Origin: Phycisphaerales bacterium
GTDB taxonomy: Bacteria > Bacteroidota > Bacteroidia > Chitinophagales > Chitinophagaceae
Length of the DNA: 45,791 bases
Direction of reading: 5' to 3'
Assembly: GCA_030054025.1 (NCBI GenBank)
Contig: JASGCQ010000009.1
Span: forward strand, 1 to 45,791
The translations under genes were made by a program, and so were the position numbers. Below the pieces are notes generated by a model. It searched no databases. It worked only from the letters and a program-made list of their open reading frames with translations, and had not been told where the DNA came from. This document shows positions 1-8,357 of this stretch, in pieces; within the stretch, counting starts at the first letter, position 1, and each line of letters starts with the position of its first letter.

Positions 1-305
1 CCGTTCTTCTTGGTTAAGTATTTAATTTCTTCCTCTGCTGCAATCAAAATGTCTTTTGCGTATTTTTCGTCTGCCAGTTGATAAGCAACTTGTTTGCTCA
101 TAAACCTTATTACAAGTACTTTCTCGTCCACTTTGAAGGTCTTTGCAATGATTGGCAACATTTGTCGGCTTACTGGTCGCTCTCCACGCTCCAATTTGCT
201 TAGTGTGCTTTGGTCAATGTCGAGCAATGCAGCAAGTTTTCGTAATGGCATTTCCGCCTGTTCTCTTAGCTGTCTGATGTAGTCGCCTAAATTTTCTGTT
301 TGCAT
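1..305 (-). CDS. XRE-family HTH transcriptional regulator (C-terminus beyond window edge)
   Basis: Reading from the ATG at 305 down to the window edge gives about 101 residues that begin MQTENLGDYIRQLREQ and contain a canonical helix-turn-helix (about residues 8-60: two-helix core PLRKLAALLDIDQSTLSKLERG). After the HTH there is a helical extension (SKQVAYQLADEKYA...) that continues off the window. The whole shape (small XRE domain, then a lysine/glutamate-rich helix) is that of Bacteroidota regulators that I associate with restriction-modification loci, but no such gene is visible here, so that link is only an inference. The start is taken at the ATG because the next residues match the normal XRE N-terminus. 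The gene is partial only because the window ends. Confidence 0.8.
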   Translation of the reverse strand, partial: MQTENLGDYIRQLREQAEMPLRKLAALLDIDQSTLSKLERGERPVSRQMLPIIAKTFKVDEKVLVIRFMSKQVAYQLADEKYAKDILIAAEEEIKYLTKKN

Positions 306-410
306 CTTGAATTATATTTCTTGACAATCGTGTCAAAAATAATAAAGTCTGTTTTATTGACCTTGAAAAAAGTCAAATTCTTTTCAACAACCTTATTGCG
401 GGTCGGCAAA

Positions 411-475
411 ATTGGCTCTTTTGGGGTTTGCTCTGGGTCGGGTTGTGCGGTTGGGCAAACCCCAAATGTGCCAAT
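411..475. repeat. Large inverted repeat inside a G/T-rich gene-free stretch
   Basis: Arms TTTGGGGTTTGC (420-431) and GCAAACCCCAAA (455-466) are perfect 12-bp complements around a 23-nt loop, and a second pair ATTGGC (411-416) / GCCAAT (470-475) extends the stem outside a 3-nt internal loop. The surrounding sequence (about 395-660) is strongly G/T-biased on the plus strand, with repeated GGTCGG words, unlike any coding region in the window. Long open frames cross it on both strands but have no codon-usage or family support. It may be an interspersed non-coding repeat of this genome or the fold-back part of a decayed mobile element. Confidence 0.6.
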
Positions 476-699
476 GTGGGCAGGGATAAAATTATTTTTT
501 AAAATGTGCGGTGGGAAAAATTTTAAAACCATTTGGGTCGGCATAAGTGTCGGCAAAGTCAGGTCGGTTTGTGTCAACTTACAGCGAAATTGTCTGCTGA
601 ATTTTGGGTCGTCTGTTGGGGTCGTGTCGGTCGTCCTACGCTTGCTGGTAACTCGTAAACATACGAAACTATTCACTTATTTATACAACTCCAAATAAG

Positions 700-1434
700 G
701 GCTTAAAAATTTAAGGGTCAATGATTAGGTTTCAAAATGCGTAATGTATATTTTGTATTGCCAATTGCGAATTTTGTATTGCTGTTACCCAAGATAAATT
801 TCACAATTTAGGGAGGCTATTGGACTACCCTTTCCTCCATTTTGATGCAACTAAACAAACAATATTGATAGGAACAAAAGTAGCCATCATACAAAAATAT
901 AAACAGAAAACAAAGCCAACAAAACCTAATATTGCAACCAAAAAGCACCTCCCTGTTTTCAAACCCCTATCAACTTTTGAGCAATAGCCATGCTTTCAAG
1001 GTAGCAAATGCCTTAATTTTGAATCATATCGGACAACAATAGTTTGAATACTCTTATTCGCTATTATATGTTGAGCAATGGCAAGAGATTTAAAATGGGA
1101 AAATTGTCCTTGGTCTGCAAAGCGGTTTTGAGCTGTTTAATTCAATGCTTTAACAATAGGGCATCTCTATTTAATGCAAAAAAAGAGTTTCCTTCATATC
1201 ACCTTTGCCGTTGCGCTAAATTGTTGACTCGACCATAAATTAGGGTTGGGATTGGTGAATTGTTTTCAGGTTTTTCAACTAATCTTGACATACAAGCTAC
1301 ACTGATGAAGCCTAAGAAAAAAAATATCCTTAGACCCGTAGATGAAATGGCGTATTTGTTTTGAGCGGTTAATTAAATTTAAGAAGTAATACCTGAGATT
1401 TAGTCATATCATAGCAAAGATCCTCCATTCATCT
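700..1434. other. Gene-free stretch with no recognisable content
   Basis: About 735 bases of AT-rich sequence between the G/T-rich repeat and the aminopeptidase promoter. I find no open frame with a recognisable product, no tRNA-like fold and no clear terminator. The only local structure is a short direct repeat TTTTGTATTGC at 751-761 and 772-782 (21 bp apart). A 64-codon frame at 1044-1238 has no signal peptide, no family resemblance and implausible composition. Translations of the minus strand look like heavily interrupted protein fragments but I could not tie them to a family. Confidence 0.5.
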
Positions 1435-1442
1435 TACTTTTG
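1435..1442 (+). promoter_or_regulatory. Bacteroidota -7 box (TACTTTTG) for the M1 aminopeptidase
   Basis: TACTTTTG matches the Bacteroidota sigma-ABfr -7 consensus TAnnTTTG exactly. It ends only 6 nt before the ATG at 1449, so the transcript would have almost no 5' leader. The -33 element is weak. The box also shows that an in-frame TTG at 1440 cannot be the start codon. Confidence 0.6.
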
Positions 1443-1448
1443 CCGCCT

Positions 1449-4028
1449 ATGAAATCTATCCTTAGCATACTGCTTTTGGGCAGTGTACTTTTATTTGCGT
1501 GTCGTACATCTAAGAAAAACCACCCAAAATACCGAGAGGTAGATACTGTGAGCATTAGTGCTTACAATAATCCGATGAGCATCTATCGTGCTGCTGCGCC
1601 CAAACTTTGGAATATTATCCATACACGCGTTGCTTTGAGTTTTGATTATGCGGCTAAAACAGCCAATGGTCAAGAATGGGTGACTTTACAGCCTTATTTT
1701 TATCCTACGGATACACTTTGCTTGGATGCTAAAGGCATGAAAATAGAAAGTGTCACCATCGGGCAAGAAGACAAGCCGCTGAAATACACCTACGACAGTA
1801 GTCAAATTCATATTCAGCTTGATAAAAAATATACCCAATACGAGCAAGTAAAACTGGCTATCAAATATGTAGCAATGCCCTACGCACAAACTACGGGAGG
1901 CAGTGCCGCCATTACGGATGATAGAGGTTTATATTTTATCAATACCGACAACAAGATTGCTGGAAAGCCTATACAAATTTGGACACAAGGAGAAACTGAA
2001 TCCAACAGCCATTGGGTACCCACGCTTGATAAACCCAATATGCGTACTACGGTGCAGTTGGAGCTTACTGTGCCTGCCCAATACAAAACTTTGAGTAATG
2101 GTGCATTGATTTCGAGCATGGATAGGGGCAGCTTGCGCACCGATATTTGGAAAATGGAACAACCAATTCAAGTATATGCCATCATGTTTGCCATTGGCGA
2201 TTTTTATGTAGCTAAAGACAAATGGAGCGGCAAAGAAGTGAACTACTATGTAGAGCCCTCTTATGCACCCTATGCGCATAATATGTTTCAATATACACCC
2301 GAAATGATAGAGTATTTTTCCAATATTACAGGAGTTCCTTACCCCTGGAATAAATACAGTCAAGTAGTAGTGCGCGATTATGTGTCGGGCGCAATGGAAA
2401 ATACTTCTGCCAGTTTGTTTGGTGAGTTTATGAATCAAGACCATCGTGAGTATGCCGACAAAAACCACGAAGATGTGGTGTCGCACGAACTGTTTCATCA
2501 GTGGTTTGGCGATTATGTAACAGCTGAATCTTGGAGTCACCTTACCGTCAATGAATCTTTTGCTACTTATGGCGAGTATTTGTGGCGCAAGCATAAGTAT
2601 GGTTTGGCTTATGCCGACGAGTTGGCCTGGGGCGATTTGCAGCGTTACCTAGCCAATACCGACTATTCCGATCCTGTTTTGGTTCGTTATCATTATCGCG
2701 ATAAAGAAGAAATGTTTGATGGTGTGAGTTATCAAAAAGGCGGCGCTACTTTACATTACCTGCATCAGCTCATAGGCGATACTGCATTTTATCAGGCAAT
2801 GAAACATTACTTGACTAAAAATGCGTTCCAATCTGCCGAGGCTACCCATTGGCGTTTAGCAGTAGAAGAGGCTACTGGTAAAGATTGGAATTGGTTTTTT
2901 AATGAGTGGTATCACCGTGCTGGACATCCAATATTGGATGTCCACTACAATTATGATGATGCAGCAAAGAAATTGAATGTTACAGTTAGCCAAAAACAAG
3001 ATGATAAAATAGGCTTATATCATTTGCCTTTAAAAACAATGCTCATTTATGGGACTGAAAAAACAATTGTGGACTGGGAGATCAATAAAAAAACACAAAA
3101 TTTCGGCTACGACTATAAAAATGGAATTGCCCCTGTTATAGTACCCGATGTAGTTCATGCCTTGCCGGGAGTTATCAAAGAAAATAAAACCTATAAAGAA
3201 TGGTTGGTGCAAATCAATACCTGTGAAGATTTTGTAAGTCAATTGTTGGCATTGTCAAGCGTTCAAGCGAAAGATTATAACAAAGAGGATGTTCAGGCTA
3301 TTTTGGATAAAGGCTTGGCCTGTAAAAACGCTGCAATAAGAGAAGCCGCATTAAGCAAAATACAGAGCATCAGTAATGAAAAATTGCGCAACAAATGGAA
3401 GTCTGATGTTATCATGATGGCAATCAACGATGGTAATAATTCGGTAAGAGCTTCGGCAATCGAAGTAGTGGGTAGTTGGAAGCTCAAAGAGCAAAAGGAA
3501 ATGCTGCTTGAGGCGGTGAATGATAGCTCTTATTGGGTTGCAGGCTACGCACTGACTGCACTCTACCGCATAGACTCCGAAAGCGGTTATCTGATGGCAA
3601 AGAAGCAATTGAATGCCAAAGCCAATACAGTTTTGGATAGCAAGGCATGGGCAATAGTTGCAGATAATGCTGCTGAGGAGGATACTGTACTCTTTAAAAG
3701 CTATTGCAAGCAAAAGCCCAACGAAAGAAAGCATTTGTTGCTCGACCTCGCCGCATTTGCAACAAAAACGAATCATGAAAAAAGCTTCGTAATAGCCAAT
3801 CAATTATTGTGCGATATGATTGTACAGCAGGAGAACAAAAGTCAAAGGGCTTATTATGCAGCATTGTTCGAAAGTGAGCAAGATGCCATTGCCGAATTAT
3901 TAAAACGGGATAAAAAAAATAAACTTAATATGGGTAAACTTGACTACATAAAAAAAATGGTCACTCAACTCAAGGCAAATGAATTGGACAAAGAGGTGCA
4001 AAGAGTATATGAACAGATTTTGGAATAA
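1449..4028 (+). CDS. M1-family zinc metallo-aminopeptidase, lipoprotein
   Basis: The 859-residue product starts with a lipoprotein signal peptide (lipobox LLFAC, Cys18), so it should be anchored in the envelope. The catalytic core carries the M1 exopeptidase motif GAMEN (residues 314-318) and the zinc site HELFH (346-350) with the third ligand Glu369 in NESFA, exactly 18 residues later. The last 250 or so residues are helical and read like HEAT-type repeats, as in other long Bacteroidota M1 enzymes. It would remove N-terminal amino acids from peptides outside the cytoplasm. The start is set at ATG 1449 because the signal peptide begins there and the promoter box overlaps the longer in-frame TTG option. 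It stands alone, followed by a 143-bp gap. Confidence 0.93.
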   Translation: MKSILSILLLGSVLLFACRTSKKNHPKYREVDTVSISAYNNPMSIYRAAAPKLWNIIHTRVALSFDYAAKTANGQEWVTLQPYFYPTDTLCLDAKGMKIESVTIGQEDKPLKYTYDSSQIHIQLDKKYTQYEQVKLAIKYVAMPYAQTTGGSAAITDDRGLYFINTDNKIAGKPIQIWTQGETESNSHWVPTLDKPNMRTTVQLELTVPAQYKTLSNGALISSMDRGSLRTDIWKMEQPIQVYAIMFAIGDFYVAKDKWSGKEVNYYVEPSYAPYAHNMFQYTPEMIEYFSNITGVPYPWNKYSQVVVRDYVSGAMENTSASLFGEFMNQDHREYADKNHEDVVSHELFHQWFGDYVTAESWSHLTVNESFATYGEYLWRKHKYGLAYADELAWGDLQRYLANTDYSDPVLVRYHYRDKEEMFDGVSYQKGGATLHYLHQLIGDTAFYQAMKHYLTKNAFQSAEATHWRLAVEEATGKDWNWFFNEWYHRAGHPILDVHYNYDDAAKKLNVTVSQKQDDKIGLYHLPLKTMLIYGTEKTIVDWEINKKTQNFGYDYKNGIAPVIVPDVVHALPGVIKENKTYKEWLVQINTCEDFVSQLLALSSVQAKDYNKEDVQAILDKGLACKNAAIREAALSKIQSISNEKLRNKWKSDVIMMAINDGNNSVRASAIEVVGSWKLKEQKEMLLEAVNDSSYWVAGYALTALYRIDSESGYLMAKKQLNAKANTVLDSKAWAIVADNAAEEDTVLFKSYCKQKPNERKHLLLDLAAFATKTNHEKSFVIANQLLCDMIVQQENKSQRAYYAALFESEQDAIAELLKRDKKNKLNMGKLDYIKKMVTQLKANELDKEVQRVYEQILE

Positions 4029-4130
4029 CACCAGCTTGTTTATTTGGCTTTGTGAATCCAATAAAATGGTTACCATTGTATAAAGTTTACCTAAATATCA
4101 AAGGCTTGTCTTTTCTTGTTCTTATTTTTT

Positions 4131-4138
4131 TATTTTTG
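4131..4138 (+). promoter_or_regulatory. Bacteroidota -7 box (TATTTTTG) for the DUF2723 gene
   Basis: TATTTTTG is an exact TAnnTTTG match 33 nt before the ATG at 4172. A TTG at 4106-4108 lies 22 bp upstream and could serve as the -33 element. Confidence 0.5.
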
Positions 4139-4171
4139 TTGCCAATCATTTAAATAAAAAAGCATCGCTGC

Positions 4172-7100
4172 ATGAATTATCGCAAAATCAACAACCTAAC
4201 AGGGTGGTTGGCGGGGGGTATAGCCCTTATCGTCTATCTAATGACCCTCGAGCCTACTGTCAGTTTCTGGGACTGTGGAGAATTTCTTTCTTGTGCTTAT
4301 AAGTTGGAGGTGGGGCACTCTCCCGGGGCTCCATTGTTTATGATGCTCCAACGTATGTTCGGTATTTTTGCCGATAAGCAACATGCCGCCATGGCAATGA
4401 ATGCTTTTTCCGCCGTAGTGAGCGCGCTTACTATCTTATTCCTATTTTGGACTATCACTTACTTCGCCAAGAAGATGATGGTGGGCAATGATGTCGAAAA
4501 TCCTGAAAAAAACCAAACCTTATTGATTATGGGAGCTGGTTTTGTCGGTGCAATGGTCTATACCTTTTCCGATACCTTTTGGTTTTCGGCAGTAGAAGCG
4601 GAGGTGTATGCTACTTCTTCTTTTGTAACGGCGATTTCATTTTGGGCAGCACTCAAGTGGGAGTCGGTGGCCAATGAGAGACATGCCGATAAATGGCTCT
4701 TGCTAATCGCTTACATGGTCGGTTTGTCAGTGGGCATTCACTTGCTCAATTTGTTGATTATCCCTGCTGTAGCTATTATCTATTATTTCAAACGTTACCA
4801 AGTTACCAAAACAGGTACCGTGATTGCTTTTTTAGCGGGTTGTGTGATATTGGCTTTTGTGCAATTTGGCGTATTGCAAGGGATTCCCAAGTTGGCATTT
4901 ACTTTTGATAAATTGTTTGTCAATTCTTTTGGAACGCCCTTTAATATCGGAGCTATCTTCTTTGTTCTTTTGGTAGTTGCTGCCTTGGTATGGTTGTTGT
5001 TTTATGCTAAGAAAAAAGGAAACTACTTATTGCATACAGGTGTGCTTTGTATTGCCTTTATCTTCATTGGCTATTCTTGCTATATAGTTCCAGTTATTCG
5101 CTCTAAAGCCGACCCTGCTGTTGATATGACCAATCCTGACGATGCTAACCGTCTGTTGAGCTATATCAGTCGTGAACAATTCGGTTCACAACCCCTTTTA
5201 TTCGGACCTGACTATAATTCACCCGTTATTAAATACGAAAAAACAGGAGATACCTATGCTGCCATGCAAAAGAATGGTAAAGACGAGTATGTAGTAGTGG
5301 GTAAAAAAGTAGAACCGACATTTGAACGTACTCGTTTCTTTCCTCGTATTTGGGAATTCAACCAACCTGAACACGCTCAGTTTTATAAACACTATCTTTC
5401 TTTGGGTGAAAATGATGAGCCAAGCTCGAAAGACAACTTAGACTTCTTCATGGGTTACCAAATGAATTGGATGTGGTTCCGCTATTTTATGTGGAATTAT
5501 GCTGGTCGTCAAAACGATTTCGAAGGGCAAGGTGAAGCCAAAAATGGCAACTGGATTTCTGGTATCAAACTTATTGATAATTATCGTGTGGGCGATTTGG
5601 ATAAATTGCCCGATGGCTATCGCAATAACAAAGCAAGGAATGAACTGTACTTCTTGCCACTCATCTTGGGTGTTATGGGCTTGATTTACCATTTCAATCG
5701 CGATAAAAGAAATGCTTTCGTGGTGTTCTTGCTCTTCTTCTTTACGGGAATCGCCATCGCCATCTACCTCAATATGCCGCCTGTACAACCTCGTGAGCGT
5801 GACTATGCCTTTGCAGGATCAACCTATGCCTTCGCAATATGGATAGGATTGGGTGTATTGATGTTGCAACAATTACTACGCAAAGCCATTCAAGCACCAG
5901 CAGCTTCATTTGCAGCTATAGGCTTGAGCTTGTTGGCGGCGCCTACTTTGATGGCGAGCAAAGAATGGGACGACCATGATCGCTCTAAGAAAAAATTAGC
6001 ATGGGCTACTGCATACAATGCTTTGATGTCTTGCGATAGCAATGCCATCCTCTTTACATTCGGTGATAATGATACCTATCCGCTTTGGTATTTGCAAGAA
6101 ATAGAAGGCGTACGTACCGATGTGCGTACCATTAATACCAGCTTGTTGGGTATTGATTGGTATATTGACCAATTGAATTATAAAGTAAACGATGCCGATG
6201 CTGTTCCTATGCTTTGGACAAAAGATAAATATATTGGTGATAGAAGTAATGTGATGTATTATATCGAAAACCCTCGCATACCTAAGGACAAATATTTTAA
6301 TCTTGAGGAAATTTGTCAATTCATGGCAGATGATAATCCTGAGAATAAACAAACCATGCAGGATGGCACGGCGATTAATTATATGCCGACCAAAAATTTC
6401 CTTGTTTCTGCACCAAGTAAAGAGCAATTGGTGAAAGATGGTTTGCTTCCTGCCGCAGATACAGGTAAGGTGTCAAACGATGTTCGATTTGTAATCAACG
6501 AAGCAGCCATAGGCAGAGACAAAGTAGCAATAATGAATATTGTGGCAGGTATTGCCAAGCAAGGTTGGAAACGTCCTATTTGCTTTAACGGCGGACTGCC
6601 TGGAGATAATTCCCTCAACTTGAGCGAGTATATGCGTGCAGATGGTGTAGTACTTCGTTTGATGCCCTTTAAATATACAGATAGTGTACACATCAATACG
6701 CCAAGCCGTGATCCAGGCTTTGTAAACCTCGATAAATGTTTGAATCTATACACCAAAGTATATCAATGGGGTAATGCAGACCGTAACGATGTTTATTTTG
6801 ACGAAAAAAATAAATTGATGTTCTACGCATACCGTATGGGTGCTGCCCGTGTTGCAGAAGCATTGGTGATGCAAGGTCGCAAGGATGATGCCATCAAAGT
6901 ATTGGATCGAGTGATGGAAGGCATTACCGAAAAGAGCATGCAATACGATCGTTTTTGCGTCCTGATTGCAGACGCCTATACCAATGCAGGTGCTAAAGAA
7001 AAAGGTAAAAATCTGGCATTGAAGATTGCTAAAAACTCGGAGGATGACATCAATTGGGTACTTGGTTTGAGAGACGACCTTAAAGAAAATAATGTACAAA

Positions 7101-7252
7101 CCATTAGAGAAGATGTTACATTAATCTATCAAATGGCACAGAATATGCGCATATTAGGCGATACAGCTACAAGCAAGATTCTGGAAGATAAGGCGACTGC
7201 TTTAGCTCAAAAAGTGCAAGCCAATATGGGTTCTATGATGCCCCGGCAGTAA
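4172..7252 (+). CDS. DUF2723 family integral membrane protein (GT-C / O-mannosyltransferase-like)
   Basis: This 1026-residue protein opens with a transmembrane segment and then the family hallmark FWDCGEFLSCAYKLEVGHSPG (about residues 32-52). The acidic residues Asp34 and Glu37 sit in the first extracytoplasmic loop, where GT-C glycosyltransferases and PMT-type O-mannosyltransferases keep their catalytic acid. About a dozen membrane helices fill the first 600 residues. A soluble region follows, ending with a TPR-like helical part (AEALVMQGRKDDAIKVLDRV). Members are widespread in Bacteroidota and are suspected to take part in protein O-glycosylation; the substrate is not known. It is a single-gene unit with its own promoter box and a strong terminator after the stop codon. 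Confidence 0.9.
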   Translation: MNYRKINNLTGWLAGGIALIVYLMTLEPTVSFWDCGEFLSCAYKLEVGHSPGAPLFMMLQRMFGIFADKQHAAMAMNAFSAVVSALTILFLFWTITYFAKKMMVGNDVENPEKNQTLLIMGAGFVGAMVYTFSDTFWFSAVEAEVYATSSFVTAISFWAALKWESVANERHADKWLLLIAYMVGLSVGIHLLNLLIIPAVAIIYYFKRYQVTKTGTVIAFLAGCVILAFVQFGVLQGIPKLAFTFDKLFVNSFGTPFNIGAIFFVLLVVAALVWLLFYAKKKGNYLLHTGVLCIAFIFIGYSCYIVPVIRSKADPAVDMTNPDDANRLLSYISREQFGSQPLLFGPDYNSPVIKYEKTGDTYAAMQKNGKDEYVVVGKKVEPTFERTRFFPRIWEFNQPEHAQFYKHYLSLGENDEPSSKDNLDFFMGYQMNWMWFRYFMWNYAGRQNDFEGQGEAKNGNWISGIKLIDNYRVGDLDKLPDGYRNNKARNELYFLPLILGVMGLIYHFNRDKRNAFVVFLLFFFTGIAIAIYLNMPPVQPRERDYAFAGSTYAFAIWIGLGVLMLQQLLRKAIQAPAASFAAIGLSLLAAPTLMASKEWDDHDRSKKKLAWATAYNALMSCDSNAILFTFGDNDTYPLWYLQEIEGVRTDVRTINTSLLGIDWYIDQLNYKVNDADAVPMLWTKDKYIGDRSNVMYYIENPRIPKDKYFNLEEICQFMADDNPENKQTMQDGTAINYMPTKNFLVSAPSKEQLVKDGLLPAADTGKVSNDVRFVINEAAIGRDKVAIMNIVAGIAKQGWKRPICFNGGLPGDNSLNLSEYMRADGVVLRLMPFKYTDSVHINTPSRDPGFVNLDKCLNLYTKVYQWGNADRNDVYFDEKNKLMFYAYRMGAARVAEALVMQGRKDDAIKVLDRVMEGITEKSMQYDRFCVLIADAYTNAGAKEKGKNLALKIAKNSEDDINWVLGLRDDLKENNVQTIREDVTLIYQMAQNMRILGDTATSKILEDKATALAQKVQANMGSMMPRQ

Positions 7253-7268
7253 AGATAAATTTATCAGC

Positions 7269-7316
7269 CACAATAAAGAAAGCCAAAACAAATTTGTTTT
7301 GGCTTTCTTTATTGTG
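7269..7316 (+). terminator. Perfect 48-bp palindromic terminator
   Basis: Two 24-bp arms from 7269-7292 and 7293-7316 are exact complements with no separate loop base. The sequence runs CACAATAAAG...CTTTATTGTG and is followed by a T-rich tail (TTTCTTATTTTG). It lies 17 bp after the DUF2723 stop codon. In RNA a 3-4 nt loop would open at the centre. The stem is long for a simple terminator. Confidence 0.85.
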
Positions 7317-7379
7317 TTTCTTATTTTGATTTAAGTTTCCTCAGTCGCCGGTGGCTGCTACATTTCTTTATTTAATCCT

Positions 7380-7387
7380 TAAATTTG
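7380..7387 (+). promoter_or_regulatory. Bacteroidota -7 box (TAAATTTG) for the AraC-family regulator
   Basis: TAAATTTG fits TAnnTTTG and lies 26 nt before the ATG at 7414. It falls inside the longer GTG-initiated frame, which argues that translation begins at 7414. No good -33 element is visible. Confidence 0.5.
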
Positions 7388-7413
7388 TTTCAAAGAATCT
7401 TTCTCTAGTCTTT

Positions 7414-8256
7414 ATGAAATATAGTTTTACGCAGCCCAATAGTGAAGGTTCATTGTTTATGTTGTTATCTGCAAAGCAGTTTGAACAAAACTATTTTCAG
7501 AAAAAAAAAGGATTCACTTTTCACACCATAGCATGGAATCGGGGAGCAAGGCAAACGATAACAATAGATGAAATTCAATATTCTTTTGAACCTAATGCAG
7601 TTTTGCCTCTGATGATGAATCAGTCTTTTTGTTTTGAAGATGCAACAGATATTGTAGTATGGCAATTTAACCGAGAGTTTTATTGTATTGTCAATCATGA
7701 TGCAGAAGTTGGTTGTGTCGGTTTTTTATTTTTTGGACCATCTCGAACGATGTTTGTACAATTGGATGCAGAGCAAAGGGATAAAATGGAAAAAATGCTA
7801 ACCTTATTTGAAGAAGAATTTAATTCTGAGGAAGAGATAAAATCCGAAATGCTTCGAATGCTATTGGTTAGACTAATTATATTGCTAACAAGGTTGGCAA
7901 AAAAACAATACCTCCCTATTGATCCGAATGATGAAAAATTAAACTTGATAAGGCAATACAATTTACTCGTTGAAATTCATTTTAGGAAAGAAAGGCAAGT
8001 GCAGTTTTATGCAAGTATGCTCAACAAGTCTCCTAAAACAGTATCTAATTTATTTGGAATGTACTGCAAAAAGTCGCCATTAGAAATTATCCACGACCGT
8101 GTGATTGCAGAAGCAAAGAGGTTGTTTTATTATACAGATAAATCAGTAAAAGAAATTGCTAACGATTTGGGCTTTGAGGACGCAGCTCATTTTAGTAAAT
8201 TTTTCAAAAGGATCACCACGATTAATCCTTCGAGCCTAAAAAGAATGACTACTTAG
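7414..8256 (+). CDS. AraC-family transcriptional regulator
   Basis: The 280-residue product has an N-terminal cupin-like sensor region (about 1-150) and a C-terminal AraC/XylS double HTH in the last 100 residues. The first recognition unit is YASMLNKSPKTVSNLFG and the second KEIANDLGFEDAAHFSKFFKR, a very typical family signature. Several cysteines in the sensor part (FCFED, FYCIV, VGCVG) could sense redox state or ligand, but this is only suggested by composition. The start at ATG 7414 is preferred over an in-frame GTG at 7351 because a promoter box lies between them. It is followed by a 101-bp gap that holds a perfect direct repeat and a nine-gene co-directional cluster, so it is the likely regulator of that cluster. 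Confidence 0.92.
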   Translation: MKYSFTQPNSEGSLFMLLSAKQFEQNYFQKKKGFTFHTIAWNRGARQTITIDEIQYSFEPNAVLPLMMNQSFCFEDATDIVVWQFNREFYCIVNHDAEVGCVGFLFFGPSRTMFVQLDAEQRDKMEKMLTLFEEEFNSEEEIKSEMLRMLLVRLIILLTRLAKKQYLPIDPNDEKLNLIRQYNLLVEIHFRKERQVQFYASMLNKSPKTVSNLFGMYCKKSPLEIIHDRVIAEAKRLFYYTDKSVKEIANDLGFEDAAHFSKFFKRITTINPSSLKRMTT

Positions 8257-8264
8257 TAATATTA

Positions 8265-8298
8265 GGGAAGAATTGACTGCTTATCGGGAAGAATTGAC
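8265..8298 (+). promoter_or_regulatory. Tandem 13-bp direct repeat, candidate AraC-type operator
   Basis: GGGAAGAATTGAC occurs twice without mismatch, at 8265-8277 and 8286-8298. The start-to-start distance is 21 bp, two turns of the helix. AraC-family proteins classically bind tandem direct half-sites about 21 bp apart next to the -35 region. Here the pair sits directly upstream of the -33/-7 elements of the nine-gene operon and directly downstream of an AraC-family gene. Confidence 0.65.
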
Positions 8299-8302
8299 AT
8301 TT

Positions 8303-8330
8303 TTTGCAAGTAACCAAGATTACATCTTTG
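8303..8330 (+). promoter_or_regulatory. Candidate promoter of the nine-gene operon
   Basis: TTTG at 8303-8306 and CATCTTTG at 8323-8330 (one mismatch to TAnnTTTG) are separated by 16 bp, slightly shorter than usual. A weak spacing and an imperfect -7 box next to a direct repeat are what one expects of an activator-dependent promoter. Confidence 0.45.
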
Positions 8331-8357
8331 CGTTGTTGTTAAAACACAACTCATAAA

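Noticed and set aside
94..282. Plus-strand frame of 62 codons
   Set aside because: It is the opposite strand of the XRE regulator, which has clear HTH identity.
287..698. Two long overlapping frames of about 130 codons on opposite strands
   Set aside because: Both follow the G/T-rich repeat and have no family resemblance, signal peptide or codon pattern; they arise from low stop-codon density.
751..782. Short direct repeat TTTTGTATTGC as a CRISPR-like or operator element
   Set aside because: Only two copies of an 11-bp AT-rich word with no neighbouring gene to regulate.
1044..1238. Plus-strand frame of 64 codons
   Set aside because: No recognisable product, no promoter and unlikely composition.
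7351..7413. N-terminal extension of the AraC regulator from a GTG
   Set aside because: A promoter box lies inside it and the family start fits ATG 7414.
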